A DNA stretch of 64,000 nucleotides from Saprospirales bacterium (GTDB lineage: Bacteria; Bacteroidota; Bacteroidia; Chitinophagales; Saprospiraceae), in the NCBI GenBank assembly GCA_016719895.1, contig JADJYG010000005.1, positions 186,001 through 250,000 of the forward strand. Reading direction: 5' to 3'. Made by a program: the position numbers and the translations under genes. The number at the start of each line of letters is the position of its first letter. Position 1 is the stretch's first letter. Positions 8,549 to 15,941 of the stretch are shown in pieces. The notes under the pieces were generated by a model. It was given only the letters and a program-made list of their open reading frames with translations. It had not been told where the DNA came from and ran no database searches.

Positions 8549-9145
8549 TCAATACGTCGCATCCGGGTATTCCGGGTCGATTTCCAGCACAGCGGCTAAA
8601 CACTCCCTGGCCTCGTCCTCGTATCCGGAATGGTACAGGAGAAAGCCCAACAGATACCAGGCATCCGCATCGGCCGGGTCGATCTCCAGCAGCTGGATGA
8701 GGGCTTCCGACGACTTTTCGTAGTCGCCTTGTTCCGCATAAATTACTCCAAGCAGGTAATAGGCGTCGGTATTGGCGGCATCGAGTTCGACGGCGCCGTT
8801 CAGGGCCTGGACGGCATTGTCTGTTTGCCCATCGAGATAATAAGCGAGTCCGAGGCCATAGGCTGCATCGGGGTCCGAGTCGGAATAGTCGTCGAACTGA
8901 TCGATGGCGGCGGCTTCATTACCACTGCTCAATGTATTGAACCCGCCGCTGACCGCGTCGTTTTCAACGTTGTCGGGGCGCATGTGGTTGCTCAGGCCTT
9001 TTTTCTTGTTTTCATGTTTAGGCTTTGCAGCGGAAGAGGAGGATTGCAGTTTCTTTTCTTTCAATTTGCTCAGCGCCGACTGTCCGGACACGCTGAATTG
9101 AAAGGCAATGCTCAACAACAATAAAAGAACTATCTGTTTCATCAC
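8549..9145 (-). CDS. exported TPR protein
   Basis: The 198-residue protein has a signal peptide (about 1-22, ending SVSGQ), a charged lysine- and serine-rich linker (about 25-60) and then at least three tetratricopeptide repeats between about 90 and 198 (for example AYGLGLAYYLDGQTDNAVQA, then AYYLLGVIYAEQGDYEKSSE). TPRs bind protein partners; no catalytic motif is seen. It is the last gene of a run of three minus-strand genes, 39 bp after a secreted caspase-like protease and downstream of a caspase-TPR protein. It may be a scaffold or partner for them, which is an inference from position. Its precise role is unknown. Confidence 0.8.
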   Translation of the reverse strand: MMKQIVLLLLLSIAFQFSVSGQSALSKLKEKKLQSSSSAAKPKHENKKKGLSNHMRPDNVENDAVSGGFNTLSSGNEAAAIDQFDDYSDSDPDAAYGLGLAYYLDGQTDNAVQALNGAVELDAANTDAYYLLGVIYAEQGDYEKSSEALIQLLEIDPADADAWYLLGFLLYHSGYEDEARECLAAVLEIDPEYPDATY

Positions 9146-9184
9146 ATTTGATTTTATAAATTTAGAATGCGCTCAAAATGGTTT

Positions 9185-10036
9185 CTAGCCACAGCGGCCG
9201 TTGACGCAATATTGCGGCGTCTGGCTCCCGCCGCTCACTTGTTGTACTTTGGCTTTGGTTTTTCTCAGGATATTCTCCCAGGAAGTGGGATTCGACGTCG
9301 TCAATGCCTCCAGTAAAAAATGGAAGAACTCCACGGCAAAATAGGAGCCTTCTGCGTTGTTCGTTTCGGAAGTCTGACCCGGCGATGCGGCGCTGGCGAT
9401 GATGTGCCCCCGGAATGCCCGGATCAAATCCAGGTTGCTATAACTGTTTTCCTCAGACGGATCGGGGTCTTCCCGCGCAGCGGACTCGCCGGCAAGGTAA
9501 TTGTTTGCTTCGGGGCTGTCCTGCACGTCATTGCAGCTGTCGCCGAGCACAATGGTCATCCGCGCGTTTTTAGCGATCAATTGCTCCTGCACCCAGTCCA
9601 TGTCCAATTCGCAGGATTCGGGGTCATTGTCCGGGTTCTTTTCGCAGTAATACAGGTATGGCCAGGGCCATTCCTGACCGTCATCTTCGTAGCGGACGCC
9701 GTGGCCGTAATAAAAAAAGACGACGACGTCGTTCGGGCCGCATTCGAATCCCTGGATATACTCCGTAACGGCGCCAAGGTCAAAGGACAACAGTTGCTGG
9801 TTAAAGCCCATGCCGGCATCCTGGGCCACGGCACTGAAATGGTTGACAGCCGATTGGTAATCCTGCTGGCAGCCCTGCCGGATGTCTGAGTTGACATTGT
9901 CGATGCTGGCGATCAGGTGCAGCGTGCCTCCCTGGCCGGTCACACCAAACGAATTGGCCAGTAGAAAAAACAGGAAAAGGCGTGAAAACAAGGAGGGTTT
10001 CATCTGAATATTTTTAGTGATAGAATGTGAAAACAA
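9185..10036 (-). CDS. exported caspase-like (C14-fold) peptidase
   Basis: The protein has the two hallmark segments of the caspase fold: VVVFFYYGHGVRY with H112 and MTIVLGDSCND with C168 (numbered from 10036), each after a hydrophobic strand. A start at ATG 10003 (MKPSLFSRLFLFFLL) gives a clean signal peptide ending VTGQ and is the likelier start, making 272 residues with His101/Cys157. The acidic middle (about 115-150) and the two C-terminal cysteines (CVNGRC) suggest an extracytoplasmic protein. Substrate specificity is unknown. It lies between a larger caspase-TPR gene and a TPR gene on the same strand. Without a structure prediction, an inactive pseudoprotease cannot be excluded, although the dyad is intact. 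Confidence 0.8.
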   Translation of the reverse strand: MFSHSITKNIQMKPSLFSRLFLFFLLANSFGVTGQGGTLHLIASIDNVNSDIRQGCQQDYQSAVNHFSAVAQDAGMGFNQQLLSFDLGAVTEYIQGFECGPNDVVVFFYYGHGVRYEDDGQEWPWPYLYYCEKNPDNDPESCELDMDWVQEQLIAKNARMTIVLGDSCNDVQDSPEANNYLAGESAAREDPDPSEENSYSNLDLIRAFRGHIIASAASPGQTSETNNAEGSYFAVEFFHFLLEALTTSNPTSWENILRKTKAKVQQVSGGSQTPQYCVNGRCG

Positions 10037-10114
10037 GGCTCGTAAAGGTATTTTTATTTTCCATGCTCGGGATGAATCGGAAATAAATAAATTGGTTATC
10101 AGCGGCCCCCCGGT

Positions 10115-12511
10115 TTATTGCCGGTCTGGAAAGAAACGGTTGATTATTTCAGTGTAACGGTCGCTTTGGCGAAGCGGTTCGAGCTCCGCTGTCGTGCTGA
10201 CCAGTTCGTAATAGGCATCCGCTTCGGCCGTTGCGAGGGCTTTTTCCAGGGTTTTTTCCAGATGATCCAGGGCTTCTTTGTTCTGCCCAAGTTGTACGTG
10301 ATAAAAACAAAGGAGGTAATCGGTGTACGGCTCGGCGGGCTTGATATCAGCGGCCAGGCGGCAGGCTTTCAGCGCCATGCCAATGTTTTGCGAGCGGGCA
10401 AAAACGGCGCCCGTTTCGTACAGGACAAACAATTTTTGCAGGGTGTCGAGGGGCAGCGACGCCGTTTGCTCCCAACGGTCCAGATCGATCAGGACAAGGG
10501 CCAGTTGTTCCACAATTTGATCGAGGTCGGGATTTATCCGGATGGCGTCAAGCAGCATCTTTTCGGCAGATTCTTTCCTGCCGGTATGGTAATACAGATT
10601 TCCGAGTTTCTGGCAGGCTTCGCCGAACTCCGGGTTCAGTTCGAGTGCCTGGCGGTAACTGTGTTCTGCCGAGTCGGGCTGTTTCAGGGCTTCGTACAAT
10701 ATTCCCAAGCCCAACCAGGCTTTCAGATAGTCGGGGTCGAGTTGTAGCGCCTGGCGGTACGCGGCTTCCGCTTCCGTCTGGCGCCCTTCCTGCCCGCTGA
10801 GAAAAACGCCCAGATTGTAGTAGTTGGACTTGTCAGCCGGATTCAGTTCGATGGCTTTGCCGTACATGACCGCTGCCGAGTCGGCCTCCAGTTGTTCGTC
10901 GAAAAGGTTTCCCAGGTTGGCGTACGCCGATGCGAAGTCGGATTTGAAGCGGATTGCTTGCCGGTAGTAGTATTTGGCTTGTTCCAGGCTGTCGGATTCG
11001 TGGTAGCCAATAGCCAGGTTGTTATGTGGGATAGCCCAGGTGGGCGACAGTTCGACGGCTTGTTGGAGGTGCAGCATCCCGCCGTCCGCTTGGTCCAACT
11101 CCAGCAGCAAAAAGCCGATTTCGTTGTGGATATAGGCCGCGCGGCCTTCCTGTTCCAGGGCTTTTTGCTGGCGTTCGAGCGCCAGCCGGTACAAGGAGTC
11201 GTTGCCGTTGAGCCGTTCTGCTTCGAGGCGCAGCGCCAGGCCTTCAAAATAAAATTGCTTAGCCAGCGCCTGCCGGTACCGGGGGTCTTTGGGCGTCAGG
11301 ATTTCGGCGGCTTTTTGCAGGTATACCGGGAAGCGCGCATATTTTTGATCAAACCGGTCGCGTTGCGCCAGTTCGAGCGGATCGGTTTTCAGGTAGGCAT
11401 TGATGGCTTGCTGCACGGAGTCCAGCAAGGCGGTGGTCAGGCGTTCCGCCAGGATGCCGATCAGCGGCCGGAAGATGGTGTCGGTGAGAAGCGCTTCATA
11501 ATAATAAACGGCCGAGCTGTCCCCGGGGCTGATCAGGTTGCCGGTTTTGAGGGCTGCGCTGAAATTTTCGTAGCGGAGGGCGCCTTGTTCTGTGGCCAGT
11601 TCGCTGAGGATTTCATTTTCAAAATCCCGTTGGATTTCCGCTTTTTCAATGGCTTTCAGGTCTTCTGCGGTGGCTTCATCCACCAGGAAAATCGATTCTT
11701 CTTTCCGGCCGCCGAAAATATCGGGGTGCTGGGTTTTGTTGGTAGCCAGCCGGATGCGGTCCTGCAGGAAATCTTCCAGTTCGTACAGGTCGACCCTCCG
11801 GTCGTGGTCTTTGTCAGCGCGCCCTTTCAGGCCATCCACGAGGTAATAGGAGAACACGCCGCGGCCTTTGCCCCATTTTGTTGCCTCTTGCGATAATTCA
11901 TAAGGTTGGCAAGACATGATCTTGACTTCACTGGAGAAGCGCTTCATCAATTCCAGGGCAGTGGCTTCCCGGCCGCCAATACCTTCCCCGGCCAGCGAAC
12001 CGGAGTGGCAGGCATCGGTAATGACGATCACTTTTACCCCCTGGTGCGACAGTTCGCCGATGATGCTTTCGTTAAAATAGGCCAGATCGATGGCATTGAG
12101 CCGGTAATTGTTTTTTGGCGTGTCGTAGGCCAGTAAATAGCCTTTTTCCTGTTCGCTGAGCGTTTCCACATCGCCATGGCCGGAAAAATACACGATGGCC
12201 CGGTCGCCTTTTTTTGCCTTTTTTAAAAGCCAGTCCAGCGCCGATTGGATGCCGGCCATGGTGGCCTGCTGGTTGGTCAGCAATTGTATTTGTTGCAGAC
12301 CAAGGCTTCCGCCAGCCTTGGACCGGATAAATTCGGCAAAAATTTCCGCATCGCGGTGCGCGAAGTTGAGGTCTTTGATTTCCGGATCCTGATAGTCCGA
12401 AATGCCGATGACAACGGCATAGGTGCTTTCCCTTTTTTTCAGCGTACGCAGCGTTTGAGCAGATGCCATGACTCCGATGAGCAAAAAAACAACAAGGAGC
12501 AGATTTTTCAT
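10115..12511 (-). CDS. exported caspase-domain protease with EF-hand-like loop and TPRs
   Basis: The 798 residues start with a signal peptide (1-19, MASAQ). A caspase/metacaspase domain spans about 28-275, with YAVVIGISDY, the catalytic dyad H112 (YFSGHGD) and C168 (ITDACHSGS), and VFSYYLVDGLKG. Within it, residues 233-244 (DKDHDRRVDLYE) fit the EF-hand loop pattern with acids at positions 1, 3, 5, 9 and 12, suggesting calcium binding. After a helical linker, about ten TPR-like repeats fill about 380-760. The arrangement implies a protease recruited by, or regulated through, TPR partners in the periplasm or outside the cell. It is first in a three-gene minus-strand run. Family identity is secure; the role is unknown. 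Confidence 0.88.
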   Translation of the reverse strand: MKNLLLVVFLLIGVMASAQTLRTLKKRESTYAVVIGISDYQDPEIKDLNFAHRDAEIFAEFIRSKAGGSLGLQQIQLLTNQQATMAGIQSALDWLLKKAKKGDRAIVYFSGHGDVETLSEQEKGYLLAYDTPKNNYRLNAIDLAYFNESIIGELSHQGVKVIVITDACHSGSLAGEGIGGREATALELMKRFSSEVKIMSCQPYELSQEATKWGKGRGVFSYYLVDGLKGRADKDHDRRVDLYELEDFLQDRIRLATNKTQHPDIFGGRKEESIFLVDEATAEDLKAIEKAEIQRDFENEILSELATEQGALRYENFSAALKTGNLISPGDSSAVYYYEALLTDTIFRPLIGILAERLTTALLDSVQQAINAYLKTDPLELAQRDRFDQKYARFPVYLQKAAEILTPKDPRYRQALAKQFYFEGLALRLEAERLNGNDSLYRLALERQQKALEQEGRAAYIHNEIGFLLLELDQADGGMLHLQQAVELSPTWAIPHNNLAIGYHESDSLEQAKYYYRQAIRFKSDFASAYANLGNLFDEQLEADSAAVMYGKAIELNPADKSNYYNLGVFLSGQEGRQTEAEAAYRQALQLDPDYLKAWLGLGILYEALKQPDSAEHSYRQALELNPEFGEACQKLGNLYYHTGRKESAEKMLLDAIRINPDLDQIVEQLALVLIDLDRWEQTASLPLDTLQKLFVLYETGAVFARSQNIGMALKACRLAADIKPAEPYTDYLLCFYHVQLGQNKEALDHLEKTLEKALATAEADAYYELVSTTAELEPLRQSDRYTEIINRFFPDRQ

Positions 12512-12697
12512 GGAAAGCGCGAATCAAGCGGCAAAATAAATCAGCAGCGGGTAAACTATCCGGATTTGCCTGGAAAATTCTGCCCTGCCGGGTTTTAATT
12601 CGCCGCGCCTGGCCGCCTGGCGCGCTGTCTCCGGCTTGTTTTTTTACCGCCACAGTTTTTACCCGGTAAAAGGGTACGCCAGTTCCGGCATCCTGTA

Positions 12698-12705
12698 TAA
12701 CTTTG
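12698..12705 (+). promoter_or_regulatory. -7 promoter box
   Basis: TAACTTTG matches the Bacteroidota TAnnTTTG consensus and lies 26 bases before the ATG at 12732, inside the 220-bp gap between divergent genes. No clear -33 TTTG is found at the usual spacing. Confidence 0.45.
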
Positions 12706-12731
12706 GCACTGCTTCATTTCAATGTTTGGTT

Positions 12732-13610
12732 ATGCTCCATCGTCGTAAAATACTGAAATCACTTGCTTTGGGGGCTGCAGTGCTCTCGCTGGACACGCCG
12801 GCCCTGGCTGCCGGCTATACGGTCGTGCCCCCCCATCCGTTGCCGCTGAAAGGCCGCATCAACCATTCCGTTTGCCGCTGGTGCTATTCCGAAATTCCGA
12901 TGGAGGAGTTTTGCCGCGCTGTGGCGGAAATGGGCCTTCCGGCCATCGCCCTGGCAGGCCCGTCAGATTGGTCCTTGTTAAAAAAATACGGTTTGTATTC
13001 GTCTATGTGCAACGGAGCTGAAACCGGACTGACCAAGGGTTTTAACGATCCGCAATACCACGAAACCCTGCTGGAAAATTACGCTGCCATGATCCCGAAG
13101 GTGGGGGATGCCGGTTACCGGAACCTGATCTGTTTCAGCGGCAACCGAAACGGAATGGACGATTCGACCGGCATGCAAAACTGTGTAAACGGCCTGGAAC
13201 GGCTGCTGCCGCTCGCCGAAAAACACGGTGTAGTGCTTTGCATGGAATTGTTCAACAGCAAAGTAGACCACAAGGACTATATGTGCGATAAAAGCGCCTG
13301 GGGGATTGAGTTGTGCAAACGGCTGGGCTCGCCCCACTTTCGCTTGCTCTACGATATCTACCACATGCAAATCAATGAAGGCGACATCATACGCACGATT
13401 CGCGATTTTTTCCCGTACTTCGCCCACTACCATACGGCCGGGGTGCCGGGCCGGCATGAGATCGACGATACGCAGGAATTGAACTATCCGGCTATCATGC
13501 AGGCCATTGCCGGCACGGGTTTTACCGGCTATGTAGCGCAGGAATTTATTCCGGTAAACCCCGATAAGCTGGCTGCTCTGAGGCAGGCTATTCAAATTTG
13601 CGACATTTGA
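12732..13610 (+). CDS. Tat-exported TIM-barrel isomerase (hydroxypyruvate isomerase-like)
   Basis: The 292-residue protein belongs to the xylose-isomerase-like / AP endonuclease 2 TIM-barrel family. Starting at ATG 12732 gives a twin-arginine-type leader (MLHRRKILKSLALGAAVLSL), so it is probably folded before export; an upstream extension would bury this leader. Metal-binding candidates sit in VVLCMELFNSKVDHK, LLYDIYHMQINEGD and AQEFIPV, the same places as in hydroxypyruvate isomerase. It starts an operon with a GMC oxidoreductase (21 bp later) and a gluconate-dehydrogenase-like small subunit. This suggests isomerisation, epimerisation or cleavage of an oxidised sugar rather than glyoxylate metabolism, but the substrate cannot be read from the sequence. 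Confidence 0.85.
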   Translation: MLHRRKILKSLALGAAVLSLDTPALAAGYTVVPPHPLPLKGRINHSVCRWCYSEIPMEEFCRAVAEMGLPAIALAGPSDWSLLKKYGLYSSMCNGAETGLTKGFNDPQYHETLLENYAAMIPKVGDAGYRNLICFSGNRNGMDDSTGMQNCVNGLERLLPLAEKHGVVLCMELFNSKVDHKDYMCDKSAWGIELCKRLGSPHFRLLYDIYHMQINEGDIIRTIRDFFPYFAHYHTAGVPGRHEIDDTQELNYPAIMQAIAGTGFTGYVAQEFIPVNPDKLAALRQAIQICDI

Positions 13611-13631
13611 TCCTTCACTCCATCACGCAAA

Positions 13632-15305
13632 ATGACTTACGACGCTATTGTTATCGGTTCCGGAATATCGGGCGGCTGGGCCGCCAAAGAACTCGCCGAA
13701 AAGGGGCTGAAGGTCCTGTTGCTCGAGCGCGGCCGGAATATCGAACACGTGACCGGTTACACCACCGCTTCCAAACGGATTTGGGAGTTTCCGCACCGCG
13801 GCCGCCTGACGCAGGCCATGAAGGCCGCCCACCCGGTGCAAAAGCGCGACTACCCGTACAGCGAATTCAGCCCGGATTTTTGGGTGAACGACCTCGACTG
13901 CCCATACACCGAAGTCAAACGATTCGACTGGTACCGCGGCTTTCACGTCGGCGGCAAATCGCTCATGTGGGGCCGGCAGAGCTACCGCTGGAGCGATTTT
14001 GATTTTGAAGCCAATGCGAAAGACGGCTACGGGGCGGACTGGCCGATCCGGTACGCCGACCTTGCCCCCTGGTACGATTATGTGGAGCGTTTTGCCGGCA
14101 TCAGCGGCTCGGTGGAAGGCCTGCCGCAGCTGCCCGACGGGCAGTTTTTGCCGCCGATGGAGATGAACTGCGTGGAAAAAGAAGTGGCGGCCCGCATCCA
14201 GACCCACTATGGCGGCCAGCGCCGGATGATTATAGGGCGGTCGGCCAACCTGACCGAGCCCATCAACGGGCGCGGGTCCTGCCAGTTCCGGAACCTGTGC
14301 AGCCGGGGTTGTCCATTCGGCGCCTATTTCAGCACCCAATCGGCCACCCTGCCGGCAGCCGTCAAAACCGGCAACCTTACCCTGCGGCCGTTTTCCATCG
14401 TGAACCGGATTTTGTACGACAAAGCCAAAAAGCGGGCCAGCGGCGTGCTCGTCATCGACGCCGAAACCATGGAAACCCGCGAGTACGGCGCCAAGGTCAT
14501 TTTCGTATGCGCTTCCACCCTGGCCTCCACGTTTATCCTGATGCACTCTATCGAAGAGGGCGCTTTGCCCGACGGGCTGGGCAACACCAGCGGCCAATTG
14601 GGGCATAACCTGATGGACCACCATTTCCGCTGCGGCGCCGGCGCCCGGGTGGACGGGTTCGAGGACAAATACTATTATGGCCGGCGGCCCAACGGGATCT
14701 ATATCCCGCGTTTCCGCAATCTTTTCGACGATAAACGCGACTACCTGCGCGGTTTTGGCTACCAGGGCGGCGCCAGCCGGGAGGGATGGGGGCGTGAAAT
14801 CGCCGAGATGAATATCGGCGGCGCTTTCAAGGACGCCCTCAGCGAGCCGGGCCAGTGGACCATTGGCCTGGGCGGCTTCGGCGAAATGCTGCCGTATTAT
14901 GAAAACCGGGTGTTCATCGACCGGAGTAAAAAAGACAAGTGGGGGCAACCTGTTTTGGCCATCGACTGCGAATTGAAAGAAAACGAGTTCAAAATGCGGG
15001 AAGATATGAAAAGTGATGCCGCCGAAATGCTGGAAGCCGCCGGCTTGAAAGGCGTGCATACCTACGACAGCGGCAGTTTCCCCGGCATGGCCATCCATGA
15101 AATGGGTACGGCGCGTATGGGCAATGACCCCCGAAGTTCTGTACTCAACCGCTGGAACCAGATGCACGATATCCCCAATATTTTTGTGACGGACGGGTCG
15201 TGTATGACCTCGGCGGCCTGTCAAAACCCGTCACTTACGTATATGGCCCTCACCGCCCGTGCGGCAAACCATGCCGTCGAGGAACTCAAAAAAGGTAACC
15301 TATAG
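13632..15305 (+). CDS. GMC-family FAD-dependent oxidoreductase, glycoside 3-dehydrogenase-like
   Basis: The 557 residues start with the FAD-binding Rossmann motif AIVIGSGISGGWAAKEL (about 5-21) and LLLERG. The middle has VGGKSLMWGRQSYRW and a cysteine-rich patch, CQFRNLCSRGCPFGAY (about 217-232). The GMC C-terminal domain carries HEMGTARMG and IFVTDGSCMTSAACQNPSLT. There is no signal peptide of its own. The following small subunit has a Tat-like leader, so the two could be exported together. In known glucoside 3-dehydrogenases a GMC catalytic subunit pairs with a gluconate-dehydrogenase-subunit-3-like protein, as here. The probable reaction is oxidation of a sugar hydroxyl with electrons passed to a cytochrome or quinone; the substrate is inferred only. 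Confidence 0.9.
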   Translation: MTYDAIVIGSGISGGWAAKELAEKGLKVLLLERGRNIEHVTGYTTASKRIWEFPHRGRLTQAMKAAHPVQKRDYPYSEFSPDFWVNDLDCPYTEVKRFDWYRGFHVGGKSLMWGRQSYRWSDFDFEANAKDGYGADWPIRYADLAPWYDYVERFAGISGSVEGLPQLPDGQFLPPMEMNCVEKEVAARIQTHYGGQRRMIIGRSANLTEPINGRGSCQFRNLCSRGCPFGAYFSTQSATLPAAVKTGNLTLRPFSIVNRILYDKAKKRASGVLVIDAETMETREYGAKVIFVCASTLASTFILMHSIEEGALPDGLGNTSGQLGHNLMDHHFRCGAGARVDGFEDKYYYGRRPNGIYIPRFRNLFDDKRDYLRGFGYQGGASREGWGREIAEMNIGGAFKDALSEPGQWTIGLGGFGEMLPYYENRVFIDRSKKDKWGQPVLAIDCELKENEFKMREDMKSDAAEMLEAAGLKGVHTYDSGSFPGMAIHEMGTARMGNDPRSSVLNRWNQMHDIPNIFVTDGSCMTSAACQNPSLTYMALTARAANHAVEELKKGNL

Positions 15306-15322
15306 AAATCCTTCCATCTTCC

Positions 15323-15913
15323 ATGAACAGAAGAGAAATTATCAAACGAATGGCCGCCGTTGTGGGCGGGACTCTGCTGGGCGCCGATCATATCCTGGCG
15401 CGCGGGATCGATTGGGATACCTTGGCCGAAAGGCCGCCCGGCGCCGGGGTGGGTTTGTTCGGCAAGCGGCAGGTCCGGTTGTTGAATGAAATTGCCGAAA
15501 CTATCCTGCCGGAAACCGGCACTCCCGGCGCCAAGGCTGCCCGGGTAGGGCAGTTTATCGCCCTGATTGTCAGCGATTGCTACGAAGATGCCGATCAAAA
15601 AGTGTTTTCCGACGGCTTGGCAGCGCTGGATACGCAATGCCGGAAGCAATACGGCAAATCTTTCCTGCGCTGCACGCCGGCCCAGCGGACGGAACTGCTG
15701 GGGCAACTGGATGCCGAACAAAAAGCATATTACAAAACGAATAGAGCCGGCGACCCGCCGCATTACTTCCGGATGATGAAAGACCTGACCCTCTGGGGGT
15801 ATTTTACTTCGGAGATCGGCGCCACCCAGGCCCTCCAATCGGTAGAAATACCTGGCCGGTACGAGGGCTGCGTACCGCATTCTATAGGCGACCGCGCCTG
15901 GGGAGAATTTTAA
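15323..15913 (+). CDS. gluconate 2-dehydrogenase subunit 3-family protein
   Basis: The 196-residue small subunit has a Tat-like leader (MNRREIIKRMAAVVGGTLLG). The family core follows: LFGKRQVRLLNEIAETILP, TPGAKAARVGQFIALIVSD, then FRMMKDLTLWGYFTSEIGAT near the C-terminus. Proteins of this family are partners of GMC or flavoprotein dehydrogenases and help export or stabilise them. The start lies 17 bp after the GMC stop. The last residues (EGCVPHSIGDRAWGEF) are usual for Bacteroidota members. The carboxylase gene 28 bp downstream may be transcribed with it, although no functional link is evident. Confidence 0.87.
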   Translation: MNRREIIKRMAAVVGGTLLGADHILARGIDWDTLAERPPGAGVGLFGKRQVRLLNEIAETILPETGTPGAKAARVGQFIALIVSDCYEDADQKVFSDGLAALDTQCRKQYGKSFLRCTPAQRTELLGQLDAEQKAYYKTNRAGDPPHYFRMMKDLTLWGYFTSEIGATQALQSVEIPGRYEGCVPHSIGDRAWGEF

Positions 15914-15941
15914 ACGCCATAACCAAAAGCGCTAAACGGCG

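Noticed and set aside
8549..12511. Type III CRISPR-linked caspase or abortive-infection defence module
   Set aside because: All three proteins carry signal peptides, and no CRISPR, nuclease, gasdermin-like or nucleotide-cyclase gene is nearby.
13623..15224. 533-codon open frame opposite the GMC oxidoreductase
   Set aside because: It is a shadow of the GMC gene, without domain likeness and with H/G/V-rich composition.
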